47,852 nucleotides of DNA from Staphylococcus pettenkoferi (GTDB taxonomy: Bacteria > Bacillota > Bacilli > Staphylococcales > Staphylococcaceae): positions 1-47,852 of the forward strand of contig NZ_JANSKK010000018.1 in NCBI RefSeq assembly GCF_026659735.1, written 5' to 3'. Under the pieces are notes generated by a model. It was not told the origin of the DNA and made no database searches. It was given only the letters and a program-made list of their open reading frames with translations. Shown here in pieces: positions 12,290 to 23,214 of this stretch. A program made the translations under genes and the position numbers. Every line of letters begins with the position of its first letter. The first letter of the stretch is position 1.

Positions 12290-12688
12290 TTAACGACGTG
12301 CACCACGACCTCCACGTCTTGATTCTGTTTGACGTTTGATTGTCGTTAATTTATCTTCACTGTCCTTTAAGAAATTGCTTAATTTCTTCTCAAAATCTGC
12401 TTCTTTATTTTGAGATGATCTATGATGTGATCTGCGGTTATGACGACGTGGGCGATCTTTCGCTTTCTTAATTGAAAGACTAATCTTACCATCGTCAGCA
12501 ATTGAAAGTACTTTCACTTCCACTTCGTCCCCGACTGATAAATGGTCTTCCACGTTCTCAACGTAATTGTCCGCCACTTCACTAATATGCACTAAGCCAC
12601 TTTTACCTTCAGGCAGTTCAACGAATGCGCCAAATTTTTTGATTCCAGTGACTTTGCCTTTAAGCTTGTTTCCTACTTCGATTAACAT
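12290..12688 (-). CDS. S1 RNA-binding domain protein (YabR/general stress protein 13 type)
   Basis: A 132-residue protein with a single S1 domain at about 4-74 (GNKLKGKVTGIKKFGAFVEL, SGLVHISE). A basic Arg/His-rich linker and a charged tail end in RGGRGARR. YabR-like proteins of Bacillales associate with RNA or ribosomes; the exact role is not settled. GGGAGG precedes the ATG, with a clear promoter at 12730-12758 and a terminator after it, so it can be transcribed on its own although it sits downstream of divIC. The RGG-like tail supports RNA binding by inference. Confidence 0.9.
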   Translation of the reverse strand: MLIEVGNKLKGKVTGIKKFGAFVELPEGKSGLVHISEVADNYVENVEDHLSVGDEVEVKVLSIADDGKISLSIKKAKDRPRRHNRRSHHRSSQNKEADFEKKLSNFLKDSEDKLTTIKRQTESRRGGRGARR

Positions 12689-12729
12689 ATTGTAAATAAA
12701 TCCTCCCGGTATGATTTCAAGTTATCACT

Positions 12730-12758
12730 ATTATATGCCTGTTTAGATAATTTAACAA
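12730..12758 (-). promoter_or_regulatory. Promoter of the S1-domain gene
   Basis: The -35 box TTGTTA (12753-12758), a 17-nt spacer and a consensus -10 box TATAAT (12730-12735). About 40 nt before the ATG. Confidence 0.75.
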
Positions 12759-12874
12759 TGGTAGAATGAACCGAAAGATTATTTTTTCTCCTGTATGATT
12801 GTATTGCAGTGCATGATGAGCACTTTATCACGTTGGTTAAAATGCACCCACACACGGATGCTAATCATCAATCG

Positions 12875-13276
12875 TTATTTCTTATCATCTTTCGATCCAG
12901 AATCATCTTTCTTAGATTTATCATCAGGCAGTTTGAAGATGACTTCACCATCATTACTTAAATAATAGTCGTCACGTGCAACTTTTTTAATGTAACTCTT
13001 CTTATTAAGATTGTTCAATTTTTCTTTTAATGCTAGTTCTTCGTCTTGTTGCTTTTGATACTTCTGTTCTTTTTGTTGTCGAATGTGTGCATCATGGTCA
13101 TTCTGATGTTTCTGCGCAACAACCATGATAGATAGGACAATGATGACGAGTAGTAACAAGCCACCGATAAAGGTCATACGGCGACGGACCACGCGCTTCT
13201 TGGCTTGGATGCGCTTTTTCTTCTTATTCTCATATGAGGTATACTGATTGCCGATGTCTTGTACTTTCTTACTCAT
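12875..13276 (-). CDS. divIC: Septum formation initiator family protein DivIC
   Basis: Cell-division protein of the FtsL/DivIB/DivIC membrane complex. The product has 133 residues: a basic cytoplasmic N terminus rich in Lys and Arg, one transmembrane segment at about 35-53 (MTFIGGLLLLVIIVLSIMVV), then an outside coiled coil (about 60-95) and a Lys/Asp-rich, probably disordered tail. It lies 14 nt after rqcP in the conserved mazG-rqcP-divIC order. Confidence 0.94.
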   Translation of the reverse strand: MSKKVQDIGNQYTSYENKKKKRIQAKKRVVRRRMTFIGGLLLLVIIVLSIMVVAQKHQNDHDAHIRQQKEQKYQKQQDEELALKEKLNNLNKKSYIKKVARDDYYLSNDGEVIFKLPDDKSKKDDSGSKDDKK

Positions 13277-13290
13277 GACGTGCCCCTCTC

Positions 13291-13554
13291 TTAAGACTCG
13301 CTTACTTTCTCTTCTTTCACAACTTCGTACATACCTTTCGCATTCGCTTTATTCGCGTGTTCGCTTAATCCAGTCACTTTGACCGTCACGATCTTCTGAC
13401 CGAAACGAATGACGAGTTCGTCACCTTCTTTGACGTCTGTGCCTGCTTTGGCTACATTACCATTCACTGTGATGCGTCCTTGGCTACTAATTTCTTTCGC
13501 CAAAGTACGACGTTTCACTAGACGAGACACTTTGAGATATTTATCTAATCTCAT
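13291..13554 (-). CDS. rqcP: S4-domain RNA-binding protein RqcP (YabO/Hsp15 type)
   Basis: An 87-residue S4-domain protein (MRLDKYLKVSRLVKRRTLAK...GRITVNGNVAK). In B. subtilis the orthologue acts in ribosome-associated quality control, stabilising peptidyl-tRNA on split 50S subunits while RqcH adds Ala tails. Its ATGA start overlaps the mazG stop by 4 nt, so translation is coupled. Peptidyl-tRNA hydrolase, which also acts on peptidyl-tRNA, starts the same gene cluster. Confidence 0.92.
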   Translation of the reverse strand: MRLDKYLKVSRLVKRRTLAKEISSQGRITVNGNVAKAGTDVKEGDELVIRFGQKIVTVKVTGLSEHANKANAKGMYEVVKEEKVSES

Positions 13555-14741
13555 GCTTCATGACCTCCTCGTTCAATGTATTCTTTCAATTCTGCTTCGC
13601 TCAAATCTTTATTTTTTGTCTTATCATACAACTTCAAGAAGTGCTCTGCAAATACTTTTTCAAACTTCACACGCGTCTTCTTACCTTCTTTACGTTTCGC
13701 CTCAGCCCAGATGTCCTGTAAATCAGATTCGTCTTCCGCATGTGCTTCACCGAAGATATGTGGATGTCGACGGATCATTTTATCATTCAAGCTTGCAATG
13801 ACCTCTCCGACATCGAAATAGCCTTCTTTCTTACCGATACTTGTGTGTAACAATACTTGTAAAAGTATATCGCCTAACTCTTCAATCATGTGCCAATCAT
13901 CTTCGTTATCGATCGCTTCAAAGAGTTCGAAAGATTCTTCGAGTAAATAACGTTTCAGTGAATCATGTGTTTGCTTTTTATCCCAAGGACAGCCTTTCTC
14001 ATCATCCACAAGCAAATCAATCACTTCAGTCGCATAAGTGAAATCGCTGTAGTAAGCTTGCGCCGCTTCAACACGTGGGACAAAGACACTCGTCAGATTC
14101 GTAAAGGCTTCGCTCTCAAAGTCTAGCTCGTGTAACGGCACCGTTTGACGCGTTGCCCCTGTCGCATGCGCGCCTGTGACGATAGAAACAGGATGCTCGT
14201 CAGGATAGCGCTCCATTAAGGTAATCTTCACATCTCCTGCTACGAGACTACTATAGACCTGCGTGATTAATGTATGATTGCGAATGTTTAGTTGATCAGC
14301 TTGAAGCGCTGTCGCATCAAGTAAGGTGAAGCCGTCATTTGGATCCACTTGAACCGCTTCAAACACATCGTCGAGGAAGCTTCGTCCTCCATAAACTTGC
14401 ACTGTTAATGTGTCATCTTTAGCTGCTGCTTCAAACAACAAACGCGTCGTCGTCTCCGCAACGCGAGGATGGCCCGGAACTGCATAAACGACGTCGTGCT
14501 CTTGCGCTGCAGCAATCAGCTCATCTGTAATCGCTTGGTAGACCTCCTCAAATTGTTCGTGCGCCTCATAGAGATGATCGAAACCTTCAAAGCGAACTTC
14601 GTCTTGCAACTCGTTGATGACCGGATGTTCTAACGTTCGCGCGTAGACAAGTGACTGCTCTTTCAAATAACGATAAACACCTAAAGTCATATCCTCTAAG
14701 CTATGATTACCTAATCCTACTATCGTAATTGAATGTGTCAT
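13551..14741 (-). CDS. mazG: MazG nucleotide pyrophosphohydrolase with N-terminal tetrapyrrole-methylase domain
   Basis: Two-domain protein of 396 residues. The N-terminal 200 residues resemble a SAM-dependent tetrapyrrole methylase fold (ITIVGLGNHSLEDMTLG, YAVPGHPRVAETTT). The C-terminal part is an all-alpha MazG domain with the acidic metal-binding helices LLEESFELFEA and IEELGDILLQV. It hydrolyses nucleoside triphosphates to monophosphates and is thought to remove aberrant nucleotides. The fusion is normal for Bacillales YabN. It overlaps the flippase gene by 4 nt and rqcP by 4 nt. Confidence 0.95.
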   Translation of the reverse strand: MTHSITIVGLGNHSLEDMTLGVYRYLKEQSLVYARTLEHPVINELQDEVRFEGFDHLYEAHEQFEEVYQAITDELIAAAQEHDVVYAVPGHPRVAETTTRLLFEAAAKDDTLTVQVYGGRSFLDDVFEAVQVDPNDGFTLLDATALQADQLNIRNHTLITQVYSSLVAGDVKITLMERYPDEHPVSIVTGAHATGATRQTVPLHELDFESEAFTNLTSVFVPRVEAAQAYYSDFTYATEVIDLLVDDEKGCPWDKKQTHDSLKRYLLEESFELFEAIDNEDDWHMIEELGDILLQVLLHTSIGKKEGYFDVGEVIASLNDKMIRRHPHIFGEAHAEDESDLQDIWAEAKRKEGKKTRVKFEKVFAEHFLKLYDKTKNKDLSEAELKEYIERGGHEA

Positions 14742-16276
14742 TGACGTCTTCCTCTCTTGTACTGATATAGTTTGTCGCCAAATGGTAAGTGTTTCACTTC
14801 TTTATAAGATAATAAGCGCAATTTGACTACTAAAATAACTGTAGTGATAATACCTGCTAACGCACTAATGATTAACGTAATCAGGCCACTGATACGTCCG
14901 TGTATTGGAAAGCAGAACATGAGCACTTGAACAACTATCGTCATTCCTAACATCACAACGATGAGTTTACCCACATAGGCTTTCATGCGATGTAATGGGT
15001 AGAGCTGCATCACTTTGCGGTGTAAGATGCCAGCAAAGATCGCGAGCGAAAGTACTGTACTGACACTCAAACCTAACGTGTGAATGGTAGGTATGAGAAG
15101 TAAGTTACCTATTATTTTACTACAGAGACCTACGCCTAAACCAATAAGAACAGTCTTCTCTTGCTGTTTCACTTGCAGCAACGCGATGTCCATCATAATG
15201 AGCGAGACGCAAATCACCGTCAGCATAAAGACACTTAACGTTCCTGGTAGACTGTTGTTCTGGAAGAAGACGATGTTTAACGATGGCAGCAAGTTGATCA
15301 AACCAACTCCAGCCGCCGTACTGATGAGAATCGTCACCTTTAACGATGCGTTGGTATAACGACTGACGAGGTGATGTTCTTCTTCTCTCACTGCTTTAGA
15401 GAGTAATGGCAATAAGACGAAACTAAATGTCGTCGTAATGATGAGACCCATTTGAATAAAGGACGGACCTCTATCAAAGACACCTTTTTGTTCAATTGCT
15501 TCTTTAAAAGGGACACCTACTGCTTGCAACAGACGAATAACAGTAAAGCTATCCACAATTTGCCACAACAGAACGAGTATCTGACTCACTGAGAAAATCA
15601 CGACGGCTAAGAAGAATTGGCGCCAATCAATCGACGTGCGCCTTTCCTCGGCTAACGTGAGTTTAAAGGGACGGCGTAAAACGAAAAAGACGCTCGCCCC
15701 TAACGCACCAATAACGGAACCACCAATCGAAAGTGTTGCAGCTTGGTAGACGGTCCAGTCTTGCTTGACGAAACAGCCGATAGCGATAAAGATGATACTC
15801 ACTCTAATGAGCTGCTCTATTACCTGGGAAATAGCCGGCGGATTCATGTTCTGTGCAGATTGATAATATGCACGACAGACGCCTAGTATACCAATGAATA
15901 AAAAGCTAGCGCTCGCTACTCTCAATATAGTGGTCAAACTAGGGTCGCCCATTAACTGAGTTAACCATGGTGCACAGATAAAACAGATGATAAATAAACT
16001 GATGCCGAGCGTTTGTACGACCATTAACATGCGTGTATAACGTGCACTTGAACGTTCCGCTTCAAAGATTTGTGTCGTCGCGCTTGGTATAGCCGTAGCC
16101 GATAAGATGCCGCCCAGCGCTAATAACGGATACACTTGTTGATAGGCATAAAGCCCTGAATCACCTAGTATATTCTGATAAGGTACGCGGTAAAGCGCAC
16201 TTAATATCTTGATAACGATTAAAGCTGCTGTGAGAACGACAACCCCATTAAATGCGGTCTTTGATTTAGTCTTCAT
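14738..16276 (-). CDS. Polysaccharide biosynthesis/SpoVB-type flippase (MOP superfamily)
   Basis: A 512-residue integral membrane protein with about 14 hydrophobic segments along its whole length. It is of the SpoVB/MurJ/Wzx-like MOP exporter type, corresponding to B. subtilis YabM by its position between mfd and mazG. The N-terminal [21 protein letters not shown] is typical of the family. It probably flips a lipid-linked glycan precursor; the substrate cannot be told from sequence. It overlaps the end of mfd by 11 nt and mazG by 4 nt. Confidence 0.9.
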   Translation of the reverse strand: MKTKSKTAFNGVVVLTAALIVIKILSALYRVPYQNILGDSGLYAYQQVYPLLALGGILSATAIPSATTQIFEAERSSARYTRMLMVVQTLGISLFIICFICAPWLTQLMGDPSLTTILRVASASFLFIGILGVCRAYYQSAQNMNPPAISQVIEQLIRVSIIFIAIGCFVKQDWTVYQAATLSIGGSVIGALGASVFFVLRRPFKLTLAEERRTSIDWRQFFLAVVIFSVSQILVLLWQIVDSFTVIRLLQAVGVPFKEAIEQKGVFDRGPSFIQMGLIITTTFSFVLLPLLSKAVREEEHHLVSRYTNASLKVTILISTAAGVGLINLLPSLNIVFFQNNSLPGTLSVFMLTVICVSLIMMDIALLQVKQQEKTVLIGLGVGLCSKIIGNLLLIPTIHTLGLSVSTVLSLAIFAGILHRKVMQLYPLHRMKAYVGKLIVVMLGMTIVVQVLMFCFPIHGRISGLITLIISALAGIITTVILVVKLRLLSYKEVKHLPFGDKLYQYKRGRRQ

Positions 16277-19200
16277 CTTGTATTGTCATACTCTCCTCTA
16301 TACATTTAACTAAGAACTTCAAGTTATCGAGAGTGTTGGCACTCTTGTTTAAATTCACTTTCATTTGTCCTTCTTTCACACCGAGTTTCATCGCTCGTCC
16401 AAGTGGTTGTGTCGCTTTGAATAATGCTTCACCATTCACGTCATTTGTACCTTGTTGAGATAGCAGAACTTCGACTTGTTTACCTTGCTCTTTGATTGAA
16501 GTAATACCTGCATGTAAAGCATAGACTTTGATTTCCATCATATCTAACAAGCGTTCCACTTCTGGTGGATATTCGTTAAAGCGATCGATAAGTTCATCTT
16601 TAACATCTCTAAGCTGTTCCATCGTTTCGAGTTGACGGAGCTTTTTATAAATCTCAATCTTCGCTTGCTCGTTAGGAATATATTGCGCTGGTAGATAGGC
16701 ATCAATATTGAGTTCGATTTCCACTTCTGGCGCATCAGGTTTCTCTTTCTTAATGCCTCGTTTTTCATTAACAGCTTCTTCAAGCATTTGAGAGTATAAA
16801 TCAAAGCCGACGGAATCAATAAAGCCACTCTGTTGTTTACCGAGCAGATTACCCGCACCACGTATATTTAAATCACGCATCGCAATCTTGAATCCTGAAC
16901 CGAGCTCCGTAAATTCTTTGATGGCTTGAAGGCGATCTTCTGCTGTTTCAGTTAACACTTTGTTCATCGGATGTAAGAAGTACGCATAGCCAATTCGGCT
17001 TGAGCGTCCGACACGACCGCGTAATTGATACAACTGACTAAGTCCGAAGCGATCTGCATTCTCAATGATTAACGTGTTGGCATTAGGGACATCGACACCC
17101 GTCTCAATAATCGTCGTTGTCACGAGTATGTCGAACTCGTGATTGATAAAGCTAAGCATCGTTTCCTCTAAATCACGCTCGGTCATCTGGCCATGTGCAA
17201 CGGCGATATTCGCATCAGGCATCAGCATTTGTAGCTGTTCACGTTTTTCATAAATCGACTGAACTTGGTTGTATAAATAGAAGACTTGTCCGTCACGGGA
17301 GAGTTCACGTTCTAAGGCTTCTTTAATAAAATTAGAGTTCTGTTCGACGACGTACGTTTGCACAGGGAAGCGGTTCTCTGGTGGCGTTTCGATGACAGAA
17401 AGATCACGCACACCTAGCATACTCATATGCAACGTACGAGGAATAGGTGTCGCTGTCAGTGTCAGCACGTCGACATTCGTCTTAAGTTGTTTAATCTTCT
17501 CTTTGTGGCGCACACCAAAGCGTTGTTCTTCATCGACGACGAGAAGACCTAAATCTTTGTACTCGACAGTCTTACCTAATAACTTATGTGTACCTACGAC
17601 AATATCGACGTATCCTGATTTTAGTCCCTCTTTCGTTTGCTTGATTTCTTTGCTCGTTCTAAAACGACTCATCAGTTGAATTTCAATGGGGAAATCTTGC
17701 ATACGCTCAATCAACGTTTCATAGTGTTGCTGAGCGAGAATCGTCGTCGGCACTAAGAAAGCGACTTGCTTTCCTTCCATGACTGCTTTAAAAGCTGCGC
17801 GGACGGCAACTTCGGTCTTACCGTAACCTACGTCACCACAAAGCAAGCGGTCCATCGGTTTGGTGCGTTCCATGTCACCTTTAATCTCATCGATGGATTT
17901 CGCTTGGTCTGGCGTTAATTCGAATGGGAAATCCATTTCGAAATCGTGTTGTTCTGGCGTATCAGTCCCGAATTTGTGACCTTGTGCCATCTCACGTTCC
18001 TTATATAGTTCAATCAGTTCATCAGCAATATCTTCAACACTTTGTTGAACTTTCGCTTTCGTCTTCTTCCACTCTGAACCGCCCAGTTTATTCAATCTTG
18101 GTGATTTATCTTCGGAAGCGACATACTTCTGAACTTGATCCATCTGATCTACAGGAACGAATAGCTGGTCCGTGCCTTTATATTGAAGTTTAATATAGTC
18201 TTTATGAATGCCATTCACTTCGAGTGTTTCAACACCTAAGTAACGTCCGACCCCGTGATGCACGTGAACGATGTAATCGCCCACTTTCAAGTCTTGGTAC
18301 GATTTAATCTTTTCTGCGTTAGAAATCGTCTTCGTACGTTTACGTTTCTTCTTCTGTTTAGACTTAAACAATTCACGTTCTGTGACAATAGCCAGTTGCA
18401 TGTATGGCAGTTCGAAACCTTCAGATAGACTGCCTTCCGTAATCACGGCTTGGCCACCCGTAATATCGTTGCTCACCGTATCTAAGAACGTCGGAATATG
18501 CATTTCATTGAGCATGGATTGAATGCGTTCTTTCTTCGATTCCGTTTCTACGAGCACAACCACTGTATAGTCATTGTTGACGTAGCGTTGGAACTCTGAA
18601 CGCATGATGTCGTATTGACCGTAGAACTGTTGCACAGGTTTGCAAGAGAATTTGATGATATGCTCAATCTTCGTATTCATCGTTGCTGTAAAAAGGGTGA
18701 AGTATGTAATCTTATAATCCTCTAGCAAGTATTCAACACTATCGTCTTTCAGAAATTGCTGTCCAATAAAGCCTTTACCACTTTCAATCAGTTGAGACAT
18801 AAAGTCTTCTGTTTCCACGGTTAGCGCTTCTTCCGTCTCTTTCACACGGTTGAACTCATCCACGATGACAATTGCGTTATTTTTAAAATAATCAATCAAC
18901 GTCGCGGGTTGCTCGTACATAAAAGCAACGAGACGTCGCAACACTTGGTGATCGAAGAAGTCTGATTCAAAGAGCTGGTAGCTTTCAAGCGTCTCTTTCA
19001 AATCATTGCGCACAGCTTTATCAATCTTCGGACGTGTTTCTTCGTAGGCAGCTTGGACGTTACGCTTCGTCTGTTTAAGCACTTCGTCTGTGATAATATA
19101 ATCGCTCGCTGTCGTGATGTGCACGTGTTCGATGTTCTGATTTGAACGCTGCGTTTCCACATCGAAATCTCGAATGGAATCCACTTCTGTATCAAAGAGC

Positions 19201-19778
19201 TCGATACGAACTGGGTCGCCAATCAGCGGATAAATATCGATGATGCCCCCACGAAGAGAGAACTCACCAATATGAGACACGACGCTTTCTCGACGATAAC
19301 CCATGTTGACGAGTTTATTGAGAAATTCATCGACATCAATGTCGTCGCCTACTTCGAGTTCAACTTGATGATTCTTCCATAATTCGACAGGTGTGAGCCA
19401 CTTCTTCAAACCGTTTAATGGCACGATAAATAACCCTCGTCGTTCTTCTACGAGTGCAGTGAGGGTTCTCACACGTTCACTCATGAACTCAGGGCTTTGA
19501 GTAGAGAACTCTTCAGTCATGATATCTTGAAGAGGATATTTGTATAACTCTGTCGAATCGACAAATTGTAAGAGATCTTGCTCTAGCTTCTCAGCTTGAT
19601 AGAGATTGTTCGTCACCACGAGCATCTGCTCATGGCTGTTCAAGAACTTCTCCGCTATGATGGCAGCTTTCGCTGAAGCGGAGAGGCCTGTCACTAGCAC
19701 ATTGCTCTGTCCAACTACACTATCTAATTCTTGATAACGTTTATCTGTGTTTATATATTTCGTTATTATTGATTTCAA
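16266..19778 (-). CDS. mfd: Transcription-repair coupling factor
   Basis: A 1170-residue DNA translocase that removes stalled RNA polymerase at lesions and recruits UvrA. Domains in order: UvrB-like N-terminal part without helicase motifs, an RNA-polymerase-interacting CarD/TRCF domain near 490-555 ([19 protein letters not shown]), then a RecG-like motor. The motor has Walker [10 protein letters not shown], the DEEQ box ([10 protein letters not shown]) and [10 protein letters not shown]. The C-terminal TRCF domain starts near 1020 ([17 protein letters not shown]). Its start overlaps the stop of pth by 4 nt. Confidence 0.98.
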   Translation of the reverse strand: MKSIITKYINTDKRYQELDSVVGQSNVLVTGLSASAKAAIIAEKFLNSHEQMLVVTNNLYQAEKLEQDLLQFVDSTELYKYPLQDIMTEEFSTQSPEFMSERVRTLTALVEERRGLFIVPLNGLKKWLTPVELWKNHQVELEVGDDIDVDEFLNKLVNMGYRRESVVSHIGEFSLRGGIIDIYPLIGDPVRIELFDTEVDSIRDFDVETQRSNQNIEHVHITTASDYIITDEVLKQTKRNVQAAYEETRPKIDKAVRNDLKETLESYQLFESDFFDHQVLRRLVAFMYEQPATLIDYFKNNAIVIVDEFNRVKETEEALTVETEDFMSQLIESGKGFIGQQFLKDDSVEYLLEDYKITYFTLFTATMNTKIEHIIKFSCKPVQQFYGQYDIMRSEFQRYVNNDYTVVVLVETESKKERIQSMLNEMHIPTFLDTVSNDITGGQAVITEGSLSEGFELPYMQLAIVTERELFKSKQKKKRKRTKTISNAEKIKSYQDLKVGDYIVHVHHGVGRYLGVETLEVNGIHKDYIKLQYKGTDQLFVPVDQMDQVQKYVASEDKSPRLNKLGGSEWKKTKAKVQQSVEDIADELIELYKEREMAQGHKFGTDTPEQHDFEMDFPFELTPDQAKSIDEIKGDMERTKPMDRLLCGDVGYGKTEVAVRAAFKAVMEGKQVAFLVPTTILAQQHYETLIERMQDFPIEIQLMSRFRTSKEIKQTKEGLKSGYVDIVVGTHKLLGKTVEYKDLGLLVVDEEQRFGVRHKEKIKQLKTNVDVLTLTATPIPRTLHMSMLGVRDLSVIETPPENRFPVQTYVVEQNSNFIKEALERELSRDGQVFYLYNQVQSIYEKREQLQMLMPDANIAVAHGQMTERDLEETMLSFINHEFDILVTTTIIETGVDVPNANTLIIENADRFGLSQLYQLRGRVGRSSRIGYAYFLHPMNKVLTETAEDRLQAIKEFTELGSGFKIAMRDLNIRGAGNLLGKQQSGFIDSVGFDLYSQMLEEAVNEKRGIKKEKPDAPEVEIELNIDAYLPAQYIPNEQAKIEIYKKLRQLETMEQLRDVKDELIDRFNEYPPEVERLLDMMEIKVYALHAGITSIKEQGKQVEVLLSQQGTNDVNGEALFKATQPLGRAMKLGVKEGQMKVNLNKSANTLDNLKFLVKCIEESMTIQDED

Positions 19779-20347
19779 TTGACCTCACCATTATATTTAT
19801 TCATTACATTATCGAAATCAGATGTTTCGATATAGTCTTCAACTGCGTATGCCGCATGTTCAATCACTTTCTCCATGACTTTCATTTCTTCCTTGGAGAA
19901 TTTCTGCAAGACATAATCTGGAACAGACATGCCGTTCGTCGGACGTCCTACGCCAATACGAATGCGTTTAAATTGATCTGTACCAATCATCTTAATAATT
20001 GATTTCATCCCATTATGGCCGCCTGCACTACCCTTTTGACGCAGACGCACTTGCCCTTGAGATAAATCTAAGTCGTCATATAGCACGAGTAAATCTTCTG
20101 TATCAATATTATAATAATCCATGAGTGGCGCGACCGCTTCACCTGACAAGTTCATCATCGTCAGCGGTTCTACGAGCATCACTTTCTCGTTGCCTATACG
20201 TTCAATTGTATAAGCCGCCTTAAACTTCTGTTTATCCATTTTAAAATGTTGTCGTTCAATCAAGTGATCAATCACTTCAAATCCAATGTTATGTCTTGTA
20301 AGTTCAAAACGTTTCCCTATATTACCGAGACCAACAATACATTTCAT
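19775..20347 (-). CDS. pth: Peptidyl-tRNA hydrolase
   Basis: Releases tRNA from peptidyl-tRNA that has dropped off ribosomes. I start at the ATG at 20347 ([11 protein letters not shown], 190 residues, the normal length) with GGAGGT 6 nt upstream. The same frame stays open for about 100 further codons upstream, but these read through the dlt terminator and have no family resemblance. Catalytic residues His19 (TRHNIGF) and Asp92 (LYDDLDL) and substrate-binding Asn9 are present. A promoter lies 57 nt upstream, and mfd overlaps the stop by 4 nt. Confidence 0.97.
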   Translation of the reverse strand: MKCIVGLGNIGKRFELTRHNIGFEVIDHLIERQHFKMDKQKFKAAYTIERIGNEKVMLVEPLTMMNLSGEAVAPLMDYYNIDTEDLLVLYDDLDLSQGQVRLRQKGSAGGHNGMKSIIKMIGTDQFKRIRIGVGRPTNGMSVPDYVLQKFSKEEMKVMEKVIEHAAYAVEDYIETSDFDNVMNKYNGEVN

Positions 20348-20403
20348 TGTGTTACCTCCGCTTGTTGCGCTAATTTCCGCGTTGCTCACGCGAGACGTAT
20401 TCT

Positions 20404-20432
20404 TGTATATCATAACATAACTCTTTACCCAA
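20404..20432 (-). promoter_or_regulatory. Putative pth promoter
   Basis: The -35-like TTGGGT (20427-20432) and -10 TATACA (20404-20409), spacer 17 nt. It lies between the dlt terminator and pth, so the pth-mfd cluster can be transcribed independently of dlt. Confidence 0.5.
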
Positions 20433-20462
20433 AGTCGTATGCGAATCATGCGATGGATATAG

Positions 20463-20535
20463 AAAAAAGCTGGAACATCCCTCTTCACGACAAACACATG
20501 CTCTGTGCTGTCGATAGCTTGAGGATATTCCAACT
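20463..20535 (-). terminator. dlt operon terminator
   Basis: A long imperfect stem, AGTTGGAATATCCTC paired with GAGGGATGTTCCAGCT using G-U pairs, followed by six T on the minus strand, soon after the dltD stop. Confidence 0.75.
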
Positions 20536-20546
20536 TTATTACAATC

Positions 20547-21722
20547 TTATTGATGATCTGTTGCTTTCTGCGCTCGATCTTTACCGTCAATGTGCTCCTG
20601 AATATGTTCACTGAGCACGACCCAGCCTCTCCAGCCGATGTGCACTGCATCACTCATCGTATGCGGCTCGTAGTCTTCAGAACGCATGTCATAAATCGTA
20701 CCATGCTTATCATGTTGCTCAATCACATGTTGAATCTTGTCGTACACTTTATAACGTTTCTCCGGTTTGATATTGATATGATCATACCATTTACCGTTGA
20801 CTGGTAAGATCACGTATTGTACATCGGCACCTGAAGCATTCAAAGTATCTGTGAGTAATGCTAAATCTTTAAATTCAGGTGAATTCATCTTAAACTCATG
20901 ATTTCTTGAGATGAAATAACGATGTTTTTGCAACTGCTTCCAGTACGGATCTTTAATACCAAATTCATTACTCTTGCTATGCTTGTCACCAAACTTCACC
21001 GCTTGCGGCTCAAGTTGGTCGAAATCTCTTTCTTTCTCCGGCGCTTTGTCTACACGTTGGCTAAGTGGCGATAATGAGATTGGCTTGTGACTCTTAATCG
21101 CTTCAATCTTCTGCCAGTTGTTCATCTTCCACGGGCTCATAAAATGACCTGAAGTATCACCATTCACGTAATCTTTAAGAAAATCATTATCTTTATTCGC
21201 TTTGAAATCTAACAAGCGCTTCGCGTAACGCTTCTTCAAGTCAACTGGGATATCTTTGTTTTCAAAAATGGCGTTAACTTGTTCTTTAGAAGAACGTCCT
21301 TTGTAGTTGTTATCGCTAACACCTTTCTTTGAGAACCATTGCGGTGATATTAACACCGTCATCTTTTTACCCTTTAAATTCGAATATTGTGCACCTAATG
21401 TGATGGCTTGAATCAAACTCGTCGATCCACCTTTACCGACGTAGAACATGTGTTGATCTTTGTGCTTCAACAAGATAGCTGACTGATACGGATCATCTTT
21501 GTTGAGCTCACTGGATCCGTAAACAGGGTAGAAATCATCATTCTTTAACATGGCACTTTGAATCTCTGTGCCTTTAAGTACGTTGTCAGAAAGGGACACG
21601 CTTTGTTTGCATAGCTTAGATGTCGTCCACTTCTGTTGGTACCATTGGGCGGGCGTTAATAGAAACCCAATAAACAGGATGGCGCTCAACACCAAAGCTA
21701 TCATTGCTGGATACTTCTTCAT
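20547..21722 (-). CDS. dltD: D-alanyl-lipoteichoic acid biosynthesis protein DltD
   Basis: Membrane-anchored, outward-facing protein that moves D-alanine onto teichoic acids. The product has 391 residues, the S. aureus length. An N-terminal signal anchor spans about 7-24, followed by an SGNH-like domain with the nucleophile Ser70 in VYGSSELN and a C-terminal catalytic histidine in [10 protein letters not shown]. It begins in a 4-nt ATGA overlap with dltC and ends the operon just before its terminator. Confidence 0.97.
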   Translation of the reverse strand: MKKYPAMIALVLSAILFIGFLLTPAQWYQQKWTTSKLCKQSVSLSDNVLKGTEIQSAMLKNDDFYPVYGSSELNKDDPYQSAILLKHKDQHMFYVGKGGSTSLIQAITLGAQYSNLKGKKMTVLISPQWFSKKGVSDNNYKGRSSKEQVNAIFENKDIPVDLKKRYAKRLLDFKANKDNDFLKDYVNGDTSGHFMSPWKMNNWQKIEAIKSHKPISLSPLSQRVDKAPEKERDFDQLEPQAVKFGDKHSKSNEFGIKDPYWKQLQKHRYFISRNHEFKMNSPEFKDLALLTDTLNASGADVQYVILPVNGKWYDHINIKPEKRYKVYDKIQHVIEQHDKHGTIYDMRSEDYEPHTMSDAVHIGWRGWVVLSEHIQEHIDGKDRAQKATDHQ

Positions 21723-21955
21723 CGGAGGTCGTTCAATACGTCAACAATCTTGTTAGGTGTTGCCCATTCGTCACGATCAAAGTCCATGACAGACACTTCA
21801 ATGCCAAGTTGGTTCTGGATTTCGAGTAATAATCCAACCGTTTGCATGGAGTCGATGATCCCTTCTTCGAACACTTCGATGTCCGGTTGTTCTTTCACGA
21901 TGTCGTCTTCTGCTACTTCTGCTAATATATCTAATACTTGTTCTCTAAATTCCAT
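21719..21955 (-). CDS. dltC: D-alanyl carrier protein DltC
   Basis: A 78-residue acidic carrier protein. Its Ser36 in [11 protein letters not shown] accepts 4'-phosphopantetheine, which then holds D-alanine activated by DltA for DltB. Normal length for the family. 38 nt separate it from dltB; it overlaps dltD by 4 nt. AAAGGAG precedes the ATG. Confidence 0.98.
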   Translation of the reverse strand: MEFREQVLDILAEVAEDDIVKEQPDIEVFEEGIIDSMQTVGLLLEIQNQLGIEVSVMDFDRDEWATPNKIVDVLNDLR

Positions 21956-21993
21956 ATGAGTACTCCTTTATAACTATCCTTTTTTGTTTGTAA

Positions 21994-23214
21994 TTATTTA
22001 AATAATACACCTGAGAATATCAAGAAACCAAATGCTACAAAGTGGAAAGTAATAATAATACTTAAGATGTTGAATACTGGATGCTTAAGCTTACCAAAGC
22101 GTTTTTTACGCCATTTTTCATAATAACTATATAGAATAAATAAAGCGGCATGGTAGAAACCATATATGATGTAGAACCATTCAAGTCCATGCCAAACCCC
22201 CATAATTCCGAAGTTCACGAGGAACCCAAAATTGGAAATGTTCAACGGTTTCTTCATCATCTTGTTCTTAGTCATGTAGAAGACGATGCGCATGTAAACA
22301 CAGTCACGGAACCAGAACGACAAGCTCATATGCCAACGGTTCCAGAAATCTTTGATGTTCTTCGCTTTAAATGGCTGATTAAAGTTCATTGGTGTCTGAA
22401 TGCCATAAATGTAACTGAGCGCTACAGCAAATAAACTGTAACCCGCAAAGTCGAAGAACAGATAGAAACTATATGCATACATGTACTTCCAATAGTCGAC
22501 AAAGGTCGTTAAGTGATGTGCTTGTAATGGCACGATGCCATAACTATGGATAAGATGCGCAATTATATATTTGTACAAGAAACCAAGCATGATGTAATGC
22601 ACTGCTTTTTCCAATAAACCGCGATACGTTTTCGCATCAGGTGTTTTGTCGTCGTCTTTAACGAAACGTTTATAACGATCGATAGGGCCTGAAGATATGG
22701 TCGGGAAGAACGTGATAAATTGCACGAGTTTCATAATTGAAACGTTCTTAATTGAGCCGTCACGTAATTCCATGATGAGTTGCACACTTTTAAACATCAC
22801 ATAAGAGATACCTAAGAAGCCGAAGAGTTCGACTAAGCGTGAACTATGCATATGGAGCTGACCATGGCCTAACCATGAGCTTTGACAAATCTTCACTATC
22901 GCGAGCGGAATAATCGACAATACAAAGGCACTGATATAAAGTGCTGTTGAATTGGTCACTGTACGCACGCGTTCGTAACCTTTGATAATTACGACTTGCC
23001 AAATAATATACAGAATGAAACTCAGGAGTTGATAACTGAGATATTCATTGCCGAACAAATTATGTTTGTGATCTGAAAAGATCAAGACAATCATAATTAC
23101 GGTACTAATAAAGTTGTAAATCTTTGAGCGTTTGCCAAATAAACCTAACAGAATAATCGGTATGAGAACGATAAATGCAATTAAGAAGAAATGAAAGTCG
23201 CCATAAGGTGTCAT
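21994..23214 (-). CDS. dltB: D-alanine transfer protein DltB (MBOAT family)
   Basis: Polytopic membrane O-acyltransferase that passes D-alanine from DltC across the membrane. The 406-residue product has about 11 hydrophobic segments. The MBOAT histidine lies at about 342 in MGVWHGLEWFYIIYGFYHA, and FNQPFKAKNIKDFWNRWHMS is also typical. The ATG overlaps the end of dltA by 4 nt. Confidence 0.97.
   Translation of the reverse strand: MTPYGDFHFFLIAFIVLIPIILLGLFGKRSKIYNFISTVIMIVLIFSDHKHNLFGNEYLSYQLLSFILYIIWQVVIIKGYERVRTVTNSTALYISAFVLSIIPLAIVKICQSSWLGHGQLHMHSSRLVELFGFLGISYVMFKSVQLIMELRDGSIKNVSIMKLVQFITFFPTISSGPIDRYKRFVKDDDKTPDAKTYRGLLEKAVHYIMLGFLYKYIIAHLIHSYGIVPLQAHHLTTFVDYWKYMYAYSFYLFFDFAGYSLFAVALSYIYGIQTPMNFNQPFKAKNIKDFWNRWHMSLSFWFRDCVYMRIVFYMTKNKMMKKPLNISNFGFLVNFGIMGVWHGLEWFYIIYGFYHAALFILYSYYEKWRKKRFGKLKHPVFNILSIIITFHFVAFGFLIFSGVLFK

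Noticed and set aside
20348..20653. N-terminal extension of pth by about 100 codons
   Set aside because: It spans the dlt terminator and the end of dltD, and the ATG at 20347 has the right ribosome site and length.
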